A DNA stretch of 64,000 nucleotides from Deltaproteobacteria bacterium (GCA_021781535.1 JAJXWO010000002.1:62001-126000); one strand, 5' to 3'. Shown: positions 29,522 to 40,500, counted from the stretch's first letter. Translations and numbers: made by a program. The notes: generated by a model from the sequence alone, not told the origin.

Positions 29522-30943
29522 TCACATGCAACGGTTGGTTAAGAAGTGCCCTGCTGACGATTTTGACACACCATTCTGAGTCAGCAACTGGTATATCTCT
29601 TTTCGTCCAACTTCCTCAATGCACTCATCAGGGCTCAGCGCCTGCCCAAATCCGTCCGTCAGGGTCGCGGCATTAGTAAACCTTACATTAGATAGCGTTA
29701 CATTCAGCTGGATCACTTTTGAGAATTCGTTAGCAAGGTAATGCTGGTCACGGCAAAGAATTCCGGTTTCTTCAAAATATTGTAAAAATTTCAAATACGT
29801 CTTATCTGAACACCATTCTATTAATTTGCCGCTATGAACATTCAGCCGCTGCTTCTTGTGGGCATTGAAATATGAAAGCAACCGGCAGAAGAACTTAAAT
29901 CGTGGAATATTGCCGCCGCATACTTTTGCAGCAGTGGCAATATCATCCTTGGTCAACCAGCCGTAATAATTATTGTGTGTTGTGGCTGGATACTGGCCGT
30001 AATCTTCAAACGTACTCCAAATGTAACCAACTAATGCTTCATGTTCACGGCGTACCTGCTGCTCCGTTCGATAATCACCGCGATTTATTGCATCAGCATC
30101 TTTACTAAAACCATTTGTCTGGTTACGAACCCAGTTCATCAATTCATCTGTTGCCTGCTCTGGAGTCAAATTCAGCCGCCATAGCCAATGTGCAACTTTA
30201 CGTTGCGAATGGTATCTGGTTTCCGATGATGCCTGCAAACCGTACATATATAAATCTGCACCCTCCTTCATGGCCCCCTTCGTCGGCATCGGCAATGTAC
30301 CTGTTGATAATTTCCCAGCTAGCCTGGCTGCATGTCGAGTTGCAGTTGCAAAGGACTTCAGATCTAATGGCTGCAAATTGTTAAAGACTTCCAGTTTATC
30401 TTCAAGCGTAGTTAATTGATTACCAACAAACCGGCAGGACGGATGAAACGGTGCGCGAATAACACGATTATCCTGCGGATAAAGATCAATTTCAGTCAGG
30501 TTTTTCATTATCCTCATCGATGCCGATAACTGCTTGACCTGCGGCCCAAGAATATCATGTAACAACCGGACAGTTGCTGGCTTACCATCATACTCAGGTT
30601 TGAACAGTAAGTGATACGACCCCGGTGATGTTTCATACACCATTGAATCGAGATTGCCGCCAATATGAAAATTATTACGGATGCCATCCAGCAGTAAGCT
30701 GGAGTTCAGATCATCTACATCAAGAACACCATATCCAGGATACCACTTCGATAGAGTCCCCAGCATACTTTCACCATGCAGGTGTGCTTGTATATCATCA
30801 TCACAAATCGGCGTATCAACAGTTCGCCAATCAGTATCTTTAACGCCATGTCTCGGAGTGCGCTGGATAAATATATTAGCGTAGGAATTTAAATCTTCGT
30901 AGAAGAATCTCTCACTGCGACTTTCGATTATATCTTGAATCAT
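29522..30943 (-). CDS. Putative archaeo-eukaryotic-type primase (AEP superfamily) replication protein
   Basis: 473 aa with ordered triad: 'GYGVLDVDDL' (DxD), 'ETSPGSYHLLFKP' (sxH), 'LTEIDLYPQDNRVIRAPFHPSC' (hD); C-terminal helical region. Confidence 0.65.
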   Translation of the reverse strand: MIQDIIESRSERFFYEDLNSYANIFIQRTPRHGVKDTDWRTVDTPICDDDIQAHLHGESMLGTLSKWYPGYGVLDVDDLNSSLLLDGIRNNFHIGGNLDSMVYETSPGSYHLLFKPEYDGKPATVRLLHDILGPQVKQLSASMRIMKNLTEIDLYPQDNRVIRAPFHPSCRFVGNQLTTLEDKLEVFNNLQPLDLKSFATATRHAARLAGKLSTGTLPMPTKGAMKEGADLYMYGLQASSETRYHSQRKVAHWLWRLNLTPEQATDELMNWVRNQTNGFSKDADAINRGDYRTEQQVRREHEALVGYIWSTFEDYGQYPATTHNNYYGWLTKDDIATAAKVCGGNIPRFKFFCRLLSYFNAHKKQRLNVHSGKLIEWCSDKTYLKFLQYFEETGILCRDQHYLANEFSKVIQLNVTLSNVRFTNAATLTDGFGQALSPDECIEEVGRKEIYQLLTQNGVSKSSAGHFLTNRCM

Positions 30944-31126
30944 GGCACGGCTCCAGAATAGTCGTGTAAGGATGTACCGAGGACGTGGCTACCAACCATG
31001 TCCTTGGCCTTTTTTGCAGCTCTGAATAGAAAGTATCCGCGAAACTCCACTTGAAGACGAAAAATAATGCAACAACGGCCGGATCAGTAAAGACCCGGCC
31101 GTTATCGTCAACGCCAGCAACAGACC

Positions 31127-31513
31127 TTACATCCGTTTCTCAGCTGGCTTAGCATTGCGCTGCGTTGCAATCGGCCGGACAGCGACACCCTTAAATGGCG
31201 GGTTGCCGAGCAAGCCTTTACCATCGCGCAGATCTTCTTGAAGATCATCTGAAACAACTGTGACCTCAATAAGATCACCTTCTGTAACGTCATCACCCAG
31301 CAGCGGAGTCAAAGTCGAAACCGCAGTTTTAGTCAGTAAAATACCCCGTAACGGTCTGTAGCCTTTCGCAGACTTGGCACCCTGCTCACCAACCGCCTCA
31401 ACGGCAATGTACACAGTCCCTATGGATGACGGATCTTTAATCTTACGCAAAAAACCGTCAATAAGCGCAAACCCAGACTGCAACTCTTGCTTCTCTTCTT
31501 CAACTTTACTCAT
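31127..31513 (-). CDS. Hypothetical element protein (128 aa; possible OB-fold/ssDNA-binding-like)
   Basis: Beta-rich 'IGTVYIAVEAVGEQ...YRPLRGILLTKTAVSTLTPLLGDDVTEGDLIEVTVVSDD'; RBS GGGGAGGAAAcgaatcATG. Confidence 0.55.
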   Translation of the reverse strand: MSKVEEEKQELQSGFALIDGFLRKIKDPSSIGTVYIAVEAVGEQGAKSAKGYRPLRGILLTKTAVSTLTPLLGDDVTEGDLIEVTVVSDDLQEDLRDGKGLLGNPPFKGVAVRPIATQRNAKPAEKRM

Positions 31514-32042
31514 GATTCGTTTCCTCCCCGAAGTTAGTATTAATTCTGACCTGGTCTAGCTTTGTGCTAGGCTGTTACTAATGGGGGCGGAATTGCCCGA
31601 GGCCACATGGCGTCTTGCGTGAACAGATTGTTTTTTTAGGTTCCGGGTCATCACCACCTCTCGTCCTGAATTTTACATCTGTTTTCATAGTGCAATGCAG
31701 AGGCCAAGTTTCAGTTCTTGTAAGCCAAGTATCTGTTTTTAAAAAATATTTGCATAAGTAAAAAATATTTTATTTTTCGAGATTCAAAACGGGTGTTTTG
31801 CGGAGAATTGCGTTGGCATGACTTTTGGCAGGTGTAAATATTTGTCATAACGAGCTGACAATTTACGGCAGTTAACTTCTGGCGGTAATAGCGATTGTCT
31901 GGAGAAAACAGCAGTGACTTCTTGTTGTTATATTCATAGTTCAGACAAAACCAGCAGTTTTCTTCAGTCCCTGCGTATCCACAAAAACCGCTCTGGTATA
32001 TATTTTCACTGTCTTTTAAGATTAGAATTGGATAGGATGATC

Positions 32043-32061
32043 ACGTACAAATTACGTACAT
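32043..32061 (+). repeat. Subterminal 19-bp direct repeat, right copy
   Basis: ACGTACAAATTACGTACAT, followed by a third ACGTAC at 32065-32070. Confidence 0.75.
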
Positions 32062-32149
32062 AAAACGTACAAGATCAAGTGCGGAAGCGTATTTGAAAAG
32101 CGTAACAATAACAGCATATTGAGTCAGTGCATAAGCCCTGGGTACCAAT

Positions 32150-32166
32150 TCTCGCCTTCGGCACCA
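32150..32166 (+). repeat. att site (right)
   Basis: TCTCGCCTTCGGCACCA, identical to 23703-23719. Confidence 0.88.
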
Positions 32167-32202
32167 ACCAGAATAAATCAATGGCAAGCATGTTGAAATC
32201 AT

Positions 32203-32250
32203 AAAAGCCCGTTTTTCACAGTTTATGACTGTTGATAAAATGGGCTTTTT
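32203..32250. terminator. Hairpin terminator, probably the original tRNA-Leu terminator displaced by the element
   Basis: AAAAGCCC-g-TTTT...AAAA-t-GGGCTTTTT. Confidence 0.7.
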
Positions 32251-32322
32251 CACGCCTGAACACTCGTCAGTATATATTCTCGACTTTCATTGTTTGCCTC
32301 TTTTCATCACAAACCTGGAGCT

Positions 32323-33246
32323 CTATCGATGCTCTTCTCTGCGTCCCATTTTCCGCTTTTCACCACGAAAGCTAGGACGGTAGAATCGCCCGTCATAGTG
32401 TGCTCTGTCGTGCTCATATCGTTTGAACTCAATTTCCCGATAATGCCGGATAGCATCAATTCGATGCCTGAGTAGAACCGGTGGAAAATGTCTCCTGGTA
32501 GCACGCACCCACGGTCCGTTGTAATACAGTCCACGATACCAGCTTCCGCCGTAAAAGTAGAAATAGTCAACCCCGGTATAAACCAGGTCATAAGGGGTTC
32601 CGACCGCAACGTACAGATTGAGCGCGGGCGAGTAGATGAACTGAGGCGTTTCGCCGCCATAGAGCTCTATTGGCGGTGGTGGATAATCCGTTGTCTCTGG
32701 CGATGCCTCTGGTGGTGGAGGCTCTGACGGCAAAGCATATGCTTGATCCATAACAGGTGGCGGCGGTACTGCATGTACTGGCTGGGGAGGTGGGGCTGCA
32801 ATACGCCGGCGATATCCGGGTACCTGATTCCCGTAAGAGTACATGCACTGGACATAAGCATTGTCGTATCTGCGCTGAGCCTCACTTCCATAGTCCCTGC
32901 CCGCGTCGGAGCCTGCTGCTGATCCGATCAGAAGCCCGCTTGCGGCACCAATGAGGGCTCCGGTTCCGGCGTTGCCTGATGCTGAACCTATAACCGCGCC
33001 CAGCCCTGTTCCTATTGCAGTGCCCGCGATTGCTCCGGTAGCAACATTATTGTCATAGTTCTCTTGAACAGAACCACCACTTTGTCGTTCCGCCCACTGT
33101 CTGCAGCTTGCGACTTCACCCCGGAATGCCTCATACGACTTGCCTTGTGCCGGCAGCACATTTACGCTTGGTCCCATTGGAAGAGTTGCACAGCCACTTA
33201 ACAGTAAAAGCAAAAGAGCCGGTACGAGTTTTTGTCTAAATCCCAT
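32323..33246 (-). CDS. Glycine-zipper lipoprotein with WYRGLYYNGPW C-terminal motif
   Basis: LLSGC lipobox; 'GAIAGTAIGTGLGAVIGSASGNAGTGALIGAASGLLIGSAAG'; 'FYFYGGSWYRGLYYNGPWVRA'. Confidence 0.82.
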   Translation of the reverse strand: MGFRQKLVPALLLLLLSGCATLPMGPSVNVLPAQGKSYEAFRGEVASCRQWAERQSGGSVQENYDNNVATGAIAGTAIGTGLGAVIGSASGNAGTGALIGAASGLLIGSAAGSDAGRDYGSEAQRRYDNAYVQCMYSYGNQVPGYRRRIAAPPPQPVHAVPPPPVMDQAYALPSEPPPPEASPETTDYPPPPIELYGGETPQFIYSPALNLYVAVGTPYDLVYTGVDYFYFYGGSWYRGLYYNGPWVRATRRHFPPVLLRHRIDAIRHYREIEFKRYEHDRAHYDGRFYRPSFRGEKRKMGRREEHR

Positions 33247-33369
33247 CGTCTTGTTACCCCTTTTTTATTGTCCCCAAAGTTTTGATGCAGAGCCAGTTGT
33301 GATGAAACCACCCTATGGCGGAAAACAGCACGTGACCCAGGAATCCTCAGAAGTGCGATGAAAGTCAGC

Positions 33370-33879
33370 TCAGAATCCGGCCTTATCCCATTTTCGCTGT
33401 TTTTCAGGAGCCAGCAGGCGCAGATCTTTTGCCTTCGCCTGCTGTTCAGGCGTAAGAACCGCATGAATCTGGTTTTGTACCTTGAGCCTTGATACCATCA
33501 ATTCTGTCCGGACGGTCTCATCGCTTGCGATCAAGGATCGTATTGCCGATTCATCAAACGGGTCCGCATGAGACATCTTGTTAATTTTTTTTCGATCGGC
33601 TACAAGCGTGTGCCGTAAAGAAGCGTTTTTCTGCCGGGCAGCCGTAACTATGGCTTTTATCTGTGCTCGTTGCGCATCGGTGAGACCGAGTAATTCTACC
33701 ATGGCGGCATGTTTTTTTTCACGGTAATTTTTGAATCCGTTGCCGTGCTGATGAGTGGGCATGGTGGTTGTCGCTTCTCCCGTGCTTGACCCGATTTGTG
33801 TGTTGTCAGCAAGCGCAAGTGATGCAGCAATTGCCGTTACTACTGCTGTAAGAGTCAGAATAAGAAACTTTCTTTTCAT
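33370..33879 (-). CDS. Spy/CpxP family periplasmic protein
   Basis: Signal peptide; 'LLGLTDAQRAQIKAIVTAARQ', 'VLTPEQQAKAKDLR' LTxxQ motifs. Confidence 0.85.
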   Translation of the reverse strand: MKRKFLILTLTAVVTAIAASLALADNTQIGSSTGEATTTMPTHQHGNGFKNYREKKHAAMVELLGLTDAQRAQIKAIVTAARQKNASLRHTLVADRKKINKMSHADPFDESAIRSLIASDETVRTELMVSRLKVQNQIHAVLTPEQQAKAKDLRLLAPEKQRKWDKAGF

Positions 33880-34162
33880 GGTAGTTCTCCTTTGCTCGGT
33901 TTATATGCCGGGAATAGCCGACATCGGTTTCGGTTTATGTTGCAATGACCTCCTGCACCTTCTGTTGCATCCCCCCTTGAGATCATCATTGTTTGAGTAA
34001 CTGTTTTCTGAAACCACTGTATGCCAACAATGTGCAGTGAATATGGAGAGAATGTGAATTTTTTCCCATCCCCCGGAATCATACTTTCTATTTTTGTGAA
34101 ACCTGATTACGATGCAAGTAACTGATGCTGACGATTAACTACGGTACATGAGATTTTAAGCG

Positions 34163-35602
34163 ATGAAATTAAATGTGACACACAGGGTTTTTTTGGCGAT
34201 TCTCGCTGCCAATGCAATCATCGTCCTCTGCATGTTCCTGATAATGCAGTTGAGTGTTGATCGCAGTTTTCTCAAGTATGTCAACCAACTGGAGCAAAAC
34301 CGGATGGACCGCTTGGCCATGAAGCTTGGACGGGCATATGATACGTGGGGGAGCTGGGAATATCTTCAGAAAGCGCCAGACGCAATTTCCGGGCTAATCA
34401 GTGAAACGTACGCAGAAGATCCCTCAAGGGGGCAATATCCGCCTCCAGTCAATAATTCCAGGCGGGAGCTTGCCCGTGTACCTGAGCCATTGGCACATCG
34501 ACGGTATTATCGTTTGGAAAGGCGGCTTGTTGTGCTGGACGCCAAACGAAACACGATCTTTGGCATCAGTAATCCTGCCGAAATTGAAATTTTCAAACCG
34601 ATCCGTGGCAAAGGAGTCGTGGTGGGATATCTGGGGCTGCTGCCCAGCAAATTTCTCTCGGATATTCATCAGCTCAAATTCGTCAAGGAACAGAAATCTG
34701 TTTTTGCACTTGTAGCATTGGTTATGCTGCTTGTCGCGGTTGCGATATCGTTGCCACTGGCACGACGTTTGGTTCGCCCACTCAAAAAACTGGCTGCTGC
34801 AACCAGCGACCTTTCATCAGGGCGCTATGATATTCGGGTCCCCGTTGATTCTGATGATGAGCTTGGCCATCTTTCACGAGATTTTAATGCACTGGCGTTG
34901 AGCCTCGACAAAAACGAGCACGCCAGGCGGCAGTTCGTGGCCGACATTTCACATGAATTGCGGACCCCGCTGGCAATTTTGGGGGGTGAGATAGAGGCCA
35001 TCCAGGATGGGATACAGGAGCTGTCGTACGAATCGATCGGCTCGCTTCAGGTTGAAGTTTTCCGTCTTAACAGGCTGGTTGACGATCTGTATCAATTGGC
35101 AATTTCTGATGTAGGAGCACTCGCATACCGGAAAGGCGATGTGAACCTGACCGATATCCTGCGCGAAGCAATAGACCGCGCTCGGCCGAAAGTGTCGGAA
35201 AGGCCTCTGACACTCAATGTCCTTTTGCCACAAGGCCCTGTTTTTGTTTTTGCCGATGCCGAACGATTGGCGCAACTCTTTGACAATCTCCTGGACAATT
35301 CCCGGAAATACACTGATCCCGGTGGTACGCTCGACATATCGCTCGAAGCGGCACATGGCGGAGTGACGGTTGATATCAAGGATAGCGGGCCGGGTGTCAC
35401 GGAAGAGGAGCGCATAAGGCTCTTCGATCGTCTCTACCGGGTGGAGGGTTCACGCAACAGGTCATCCGGCGGCGCCGGTCTTGGACTTGCCATCTGTCGC
35501 AATATCGTCGAGGCCCATGAAGGGGCGATAGAAGCGTTTCAATCGCCGCTCGGGGGGATCTGGATGCAAATTACACTGCCACAATCTGAAGGTTACCAAT
35601 GA
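34163..35602 (+). CDS. HAMP sensor histidine kinase (BaeS-like)
   Basis: Two TM segments, HAMP 'RPLKKLAAATSDLSSGRYDIRVPV', H-box 'FVADISHELRTPLAIL', G-box 'GGAGLGLAIC'. Confidence 0.93.
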   Translation: MKLNVTHRVFLAILAANAIIVLCMFLIMQLSVDRSFLKYVNQLEQNRMDRLAMKLGRAYDTWGSWEYLQKAPDAISGLISETYAEDPSRGQYPPPVNNSRRELARVPEPLAHRRYYRLERRLVVLDAKRNTIFGISNPAEIEIFKPIRGKGVVVGYLGLLPSKFLSDIHQLKFVKEQKSVFALVALVMLLVAVAISLPLARRLVRPLKKLAAATSDLSSGRYDIRVPVDSDDELGHLSRDFNALALSLDKNEHARRQFVADISHELRTPLAILGGEIEAIQDGIQELSYESIGSLQVEVFRLNRLVDDLYQLAISDVGALAYRKGDVNLTDILREAIDRARPKVSERPLTLNVLLPQGPVFVFADAERLAQLFDNLLDNSRKYTDPGGTLDISLEAAHGGVTVDIKDSGPGVTEEERIRLFDRLYRVEGSRNRSSGGAGLGLAICRNIVEAHEGAIEAFQSPLGGIWMQITLPQSEGYQ

Positions 35603-36276
35603 TTGACACCATACTCGTCGTTGAAGACGAACCCAAGCTGGCGCGACTCCTGAGCAATTACTTGCGTCAGGCGGGATATGATTTACACTGTGTGGAGAAC
35701 GGCCTTGACGTCCTGCCGATGGTTCGTGAGAGAATGCCGTCCTTGATTCTTCTCGACTTGATGCTGCCGGGGAAAAACGGCATGGATATCTGCAAGGAGA
35801 TCCGTTCGTTTTCAACCGTGCCAATCATCATGGTTACCGCCCGCATTGAGGAAATTGACCGGCTTCTTGGTCTTGAACTTGGAGCGGATGATTTCATCTG
35901 CAAACCATTCAGCCCGAGGGAGGTCGTTGCCCGCGTCAGGGCCGTGTTACGGAGAAGCAGTAATCAACATCTGTCTGGCGTGGTTCCCCTGCTTCTTTTG
36001 GATGAAGAACGTTTTCAGGCAACGCTCCATGGCCGTGACCTTGAGCTCACCGTTATCGAATTCCAACTGCTGAGCTTTCTTTCCGCCAATCCTGGACGCA
36101 TATACAATCGCAACCAGCTCATGGATCGCATTTACCCTGACCAACGTGTTGTCAGCGATCGCACAATCGATAGCCATATCAAGAACCTGCGCAAGAAAAT
36201 TTACGGAGCATCGCCGGAAACCGAACTTATTCAATCCGTCTATGGTGTCGGATATAAATTTGATGCCACCCAGTAA
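35599..36276 (+). CDS. OmpR-family response regulator (BaeR-like)
   Basis: 'ILVVEDEPKLARLL', 'LILLDLMLPGKNGMD', winged-helix 'DRTIDSHIKNLRKKI'; overlaps kinase by 4 nt. Confidence 0.94.
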   Translation: MIDTILVVEDEPKLARLLSNYLRQAGYDLHCVENGLDVLPMVRERMPSLILLDLMLPGKNGMDICKEIRSFSTVPIIMVTARIEEIDRLLGLELGADDFICKPFSPREVVARVRAVLRRSSNQHLSGVVPLLLLDEERFQATLHGRDLELTVIEFQLLSFLSANPGRIYNRNQLMDRIYPDQRVVSDRTIDSHIKNLRKKIYGASPETELIQSVYGVGYKFDATQ

Positions 36277-36309
36277 AAAATTATCGAGAGCGCACCGAGG
36301 ATAGCACGC

Positions 36310-37581
36310 ATGCAAGAGACTGTTACCGAAACTATTACATCAAACCACCATCCGGTAAAGCGGCCGTTTTTCTCTCGCGGGTGGTTCTGGGCCATTCTGA
36401 TCTGTCTCGTTGCGGTTGGTGGTTTTGCCTTCTGGAAAACCGGGCATTCCGTGCCGGCATCCGCATCTGGCAGGTCCGGCAAAAAAAGGCCGGCTCTCCC
36501 CACGCCGGTATTTGTTGCACACGTCCGAAAGGGCGATATAAATCTTTATCTGACCGGACTCGGGTCTGTAACGCCTCTGAACAATGTAACGGTACGGAGC
36601 CGAGTTGACGGTCAACTCATGGCGGTTCATTTTCGTGAGGGACAAAATGTTGCCAAGGGGAGTCTGCTGGCGGTCATCGACCCGCGGCCGTTTCAGGTCC
36701 AATTGACACAGGCTGAGGGGCAGATGGCCCGTGACCGGGAGCAGTTGAACAATGCCCGCCTGGATTTGGAACGCTACCGCACCCTCTGGAAACAGGATTC
36801 GATTCCCCGGCAGCAGTTGGATACCCAGGAAGCCCTGGTCCGGCAGAATGAAGGCGCCGTCAAGATTGACCAAGGACAGATTGACGGCGCTAAACTGCAG
36901 CTCACCTACAGTCGCATTACGGCTCCCATTAGTGGCCGTGCCGGCTTGCGCCTTGTGGACCCGGGGAATATGGTGCATGCAACTGATGCGGGGGGGCTGC
37001 TGACAATCACCCAGGTACAACCGGTTGCAGTAGTGTTCCCGCTTCCCGAAGACAGTCTGCCCCAGGTTCTGCACAGGATGAAAGGAGGCCGGCTTGCCGT
37101 CGACGCCTTTGACCGCGAGATGAAACAGAATCTTGCTGCCGGAACACTGGTCACCGTCGATAACCAGATCGACCCCTCCACCGGCACGGTGAAGCTAAAG
37201 GCGGTCTTTGTCAACCGGAACAACGAACTCTTTCCCAACCAGTTCGTCAATGCCAGGCTCCTTCTGGATGTGAAAAAAGACGTCCTTATTGTACCATCCG
37301 CTGCCATCCAGAGGTCTCCACAGGGTGCCTTTGTCTTCGTGGTGAAACCGGATCGAACGGTGGCCATGCGGCCGGTCAAAACCGGTATTACCCAGGGGGC
37401 GGAAACGTCCATAGTTGAAGGGCTCGAGTCCGGAGAACAGGTCGTTGTGGATGGAGCGGAACGCCTCAGGGATGGCAGCAAGGTGGAGGCAAAGGAACGG
37501 GAACAGACCGGCAAGGCGGGAGGCAAAGGAGCGAGCCCGGACGGTAAACCGGGCAAACAGCCGCACGGGCGCCCTCAATGA
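36310..37581 (+). CDS. RND efflux periplasmic adaptor (MdtA-like)
   Basis: '[56 protein letters not shown]'. Confidence 0.93.
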   Translation: MQETVTETITSNHHPVKRPFFSRGWFWAILICLVAVGGFAFWKTGHSVPASASGRSGKKRPALPTPVFVAHVRKGDINLYLTGLGSVTPLNNVTVRSRVDGQLMAVHFREGQNVAKGSLLAVIDPRPFQVQLTQAEGQMARDREQLNNARLDLERYRTLWKQDSIPRQQLDTQEALVRQNEGAVKIDQGQIDGAKLQLTYSRITAPISGRAGLRLVDPGNMVHATDAGGLLTITQVQPVAVVFPLPEDSLPQVLHRMKGGRLAVDAFDREMKQNLAAGTLVTVDNQIDPSTGTVKLKAVFVNRNNELFPNQFVNARLLLDVKKDVLIVPSAAIQRSPQGAFVFVVKPDRTVAMRPVKTGITQGAETSIVEGLESGEQVVVDGAERLRDGSKVEAKEREQTGKAGGKGASPDGKPGKQPHGRPQ

Positions 37582-40500
37582 ATTTCTCGCGTATCTTTAT
37601 TCTGCGGCCGGTTGCCACCACGTTACTGATGATCGCCATCATCTTGGCCGGTGCCGTAGCCTATAAGCAGTTGGCGGTTTCCGCCCTGCCGCAGGTTGAT
37701 TATCCGACCATTCAGGTGCGCACCTTTTATCCCGGCGCCAGTTCCGACGTCATGGCCTCTTCAGTAACGGCACCATTGGAACGCCAGTTCGGACAGATGC
37801 CGGGTTTGACCCAGATGACCTCTGCCAGCTCGCACGGCAGTTCGGTGATTACGCTGCAATTTGCTCTCGAACTGCCGCTTGATGTTGCGGAACAGCAGGT
37901 TCAGGCTGCCATCAATGCCGGCTTCAATTTCCTCCCCAAAGATCTGCCCAATCCGCCGGTCTACAGCAAGGTCAACCCCGCCGATACACCGATTCTGACC
38001 CTGGCCCTCTCCTCGGATTCGCTTCCTCTGCCGAAAGTCGAAGACTTGGCCGATACCCGGTTTGCCCAGAAGATATCGCAGCTCCCTGGTGTCGGTTTGG
38101 TCAGCATCAGTGGTGGACAGCGCCCGGCGGTGCGGATTCATGCCAATCCGACCGCCCTGGCGTCCTACGGACTAACCCTTGAAGACCTGCGCGCCGCACT
38201 TGTCGCAGCCAACGTGAATCAGGCCAAGGGGAGTTTTGACGGGCCCAGACAGTCATATATTATCGGCGCCAATGACCAGCTCTTTACCAGCGAGCAGTAC
38301 CGCTCCCTGGTAATCGCCTACAAAAACGGCGCTCCGGTCCTGCTCAAGGATATTGCGGACGCCATTGACGATACGGAAAATGTGAACCAGGCTGCCTGGA
38401 TGAATTCTACTCCGGCGGTTATTGTTAACATCCAGCGCCAGCCGGGAGCCAACGTTATTGAGGTGGTGAACCGGGTAAAGAAACTTCTCCCCCAGTTACA
38501 GGCAGCACTCCCCGCGTCGGTGATGGTGACCCCCCTGACCGACCGGACGGTCACCATCAGGGAATCGGTGAAGGATGTTCAGTTCGAACTGCTTTTGTCT
38601 GTGGCCCTGGTCGTGCTGGTCATTTTCCTGTTTCTGCGCAACCTGCCGGCTACCGCCATTCCCAGCGTAGCGGTGCCGTTATCGCTCGTGGGCACTTTCG
38701 GTGTCATGTATCTGCTTGATTACAGCCTGAACAATCTTACGTTGATGGCCCTGACCATCTCCACCGGATTTGTGGTGGACGATGCCATTGTCATGATCGA
38801 AAATATTTCCCGCTATGTGGAGGAGGGGGAAACACCGCTGGAGGCGGCCCTCAAAGGAGCCAAGCAGATCGGCTTCACCATACTGTCGCTGACGGTATCG
38901 CTGATCGCGGTACTGATCCCGCTGCTCTTTATGGGGGATGTGGTCGGGCGGCTGTTTCGTGAATTTGCCGTCACTCTTGGAATAACCATCCTTATCTCGG
39001 CGCTCGTCTCGCTTACCCTGACTCCGATGATGTGCGCCCGTATCCTGAAACATGTGCCCGATGAGCGCCAGGGACGCTTTTACCACGCCACGGGACAGTT
39101 CTTCGAGCGTATGATTGCCTCCTACGGTCGTTCGCTTCAGTGGGTGCTGCGGCACCAGACCGCCACCCTGTTCGTGGCGGTGGGAACCTTGTTGCTGACC
39201 GTATTGCTGTATGTGATTATCCCGAAAGGCTTCTTTCCGGTTCAGGATACCGGAGCAATTCAGGGCATTTCGGAGGCATCACAGGCGATCTCGTTTCCGG
39301 CCATGGCCGAGCGGCAACAGGCACTTGCCACGGTGATTCTCGAAGATCCTGCGGTGGAAAGTCTCTCTTCATTTATCGGTGTTGATGGCACCAATACGAC
39401 GCTGAACAGCGGCAGGATACAGATCAACCTGAAACCATTGAGCATGCGGGACGCCACTGCCACTGACGTTATCCGCCGTCTGCAGCCGAAGCTGGCCCAG
39501 GTTGAAGGGATCACCCTCTTCATGCAATCGGTACAGGATCTTACCGTTGATGCCAGGGTGAGCCACACCCAATACCAGTTTACGCTGGAGACTCCCAATT
39601 CTGATGAGCTCACAACATGGGCGCCGCGTGTTGTGGAAGGAATGCAGCAACTGGATGAATTACGGGATGTGAGCAGCGATCAGCAGGATCAGGGATTACG
39701 GGTGATGATGAATATGGATCGCGCAACTGCCGCCAGGTTTGGCGTCACTCCGCAGAATATCGACGATGCCCTCTATGATGCTTTTGGCCAGCGCCAGGTC
39801 TCGACCATCTTTACCGAACTGAACCAGTATCGGGTGATTCTGACGGTCAAGCCTCAGTTCCGGCAGGATCCCGGCGGCCTGCAAGCGCTCTATGTCCGCT
39901 CCACCGGCGGCGGTCAGGTGCCGCTCTCAGCCATCGCTTCAGCAACTGAGACGAAAGGGCCGCTGGTTATCAACCGCCAGGGACAGTTTCCCGCAGTAAC
40001 CACCTCATTCAATCTGGCTCCTGGTGTATCCCTGGGGCCGGCAGTGGACGCAATCGAATCCGCTATCCGGCGGTTGGGGCTTCCTGCCAGTATCAAGGGG
40101 AGTTTCCAGGGAACCGCACAGGCGTTCAAGGCTTCCCTCTCCAATGAACCTATTTTGATTCTGGCTGCCCTGATCACGGTCTATATCGTGCTTGGCGTGC
40201 TCTACGAAAGCTACATCCACCCGCTCACCATTCTCTCCACACTGCCGTCTGCCGGCGTCGGAGCGGTACTCTCCCTGATGTTATTCCGTCAGGATCTCAC
40301 GGTCATTGCCATTATCGGCATTATCCTTCTGATCGGTATCGTCAAGAAGAACGGTATCATGATGGTCGATTTTGCCCTTGATGCGGAACGTGTCGAAGGC
40401 AAGTCTCCTCAGGAGGCCATTTATCAGGCGTGTCTGCTCCGTTTCAGGCCGATCATGATGACCACCATGGCGGCGCTGTTGGGCGCACTTCCTCTGGCCA

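Larger units (their letters stand above)
23703..32166. mobile_element. tRNA-Leu-integrated genetic element (~8.46 kb) with tyrosine integrase, AEP-like primase and HUQ/relaxase-like protein
   Basis: 17-bp duplication TCTCGCCTTCGGCACCA of tRNA 3' end at 32150; integrase adjacent to tRNA; 19-bp subterminal repeats at both ends; all other main CDSs on opposite strand; AT-richer look. Confidence 0.87.
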
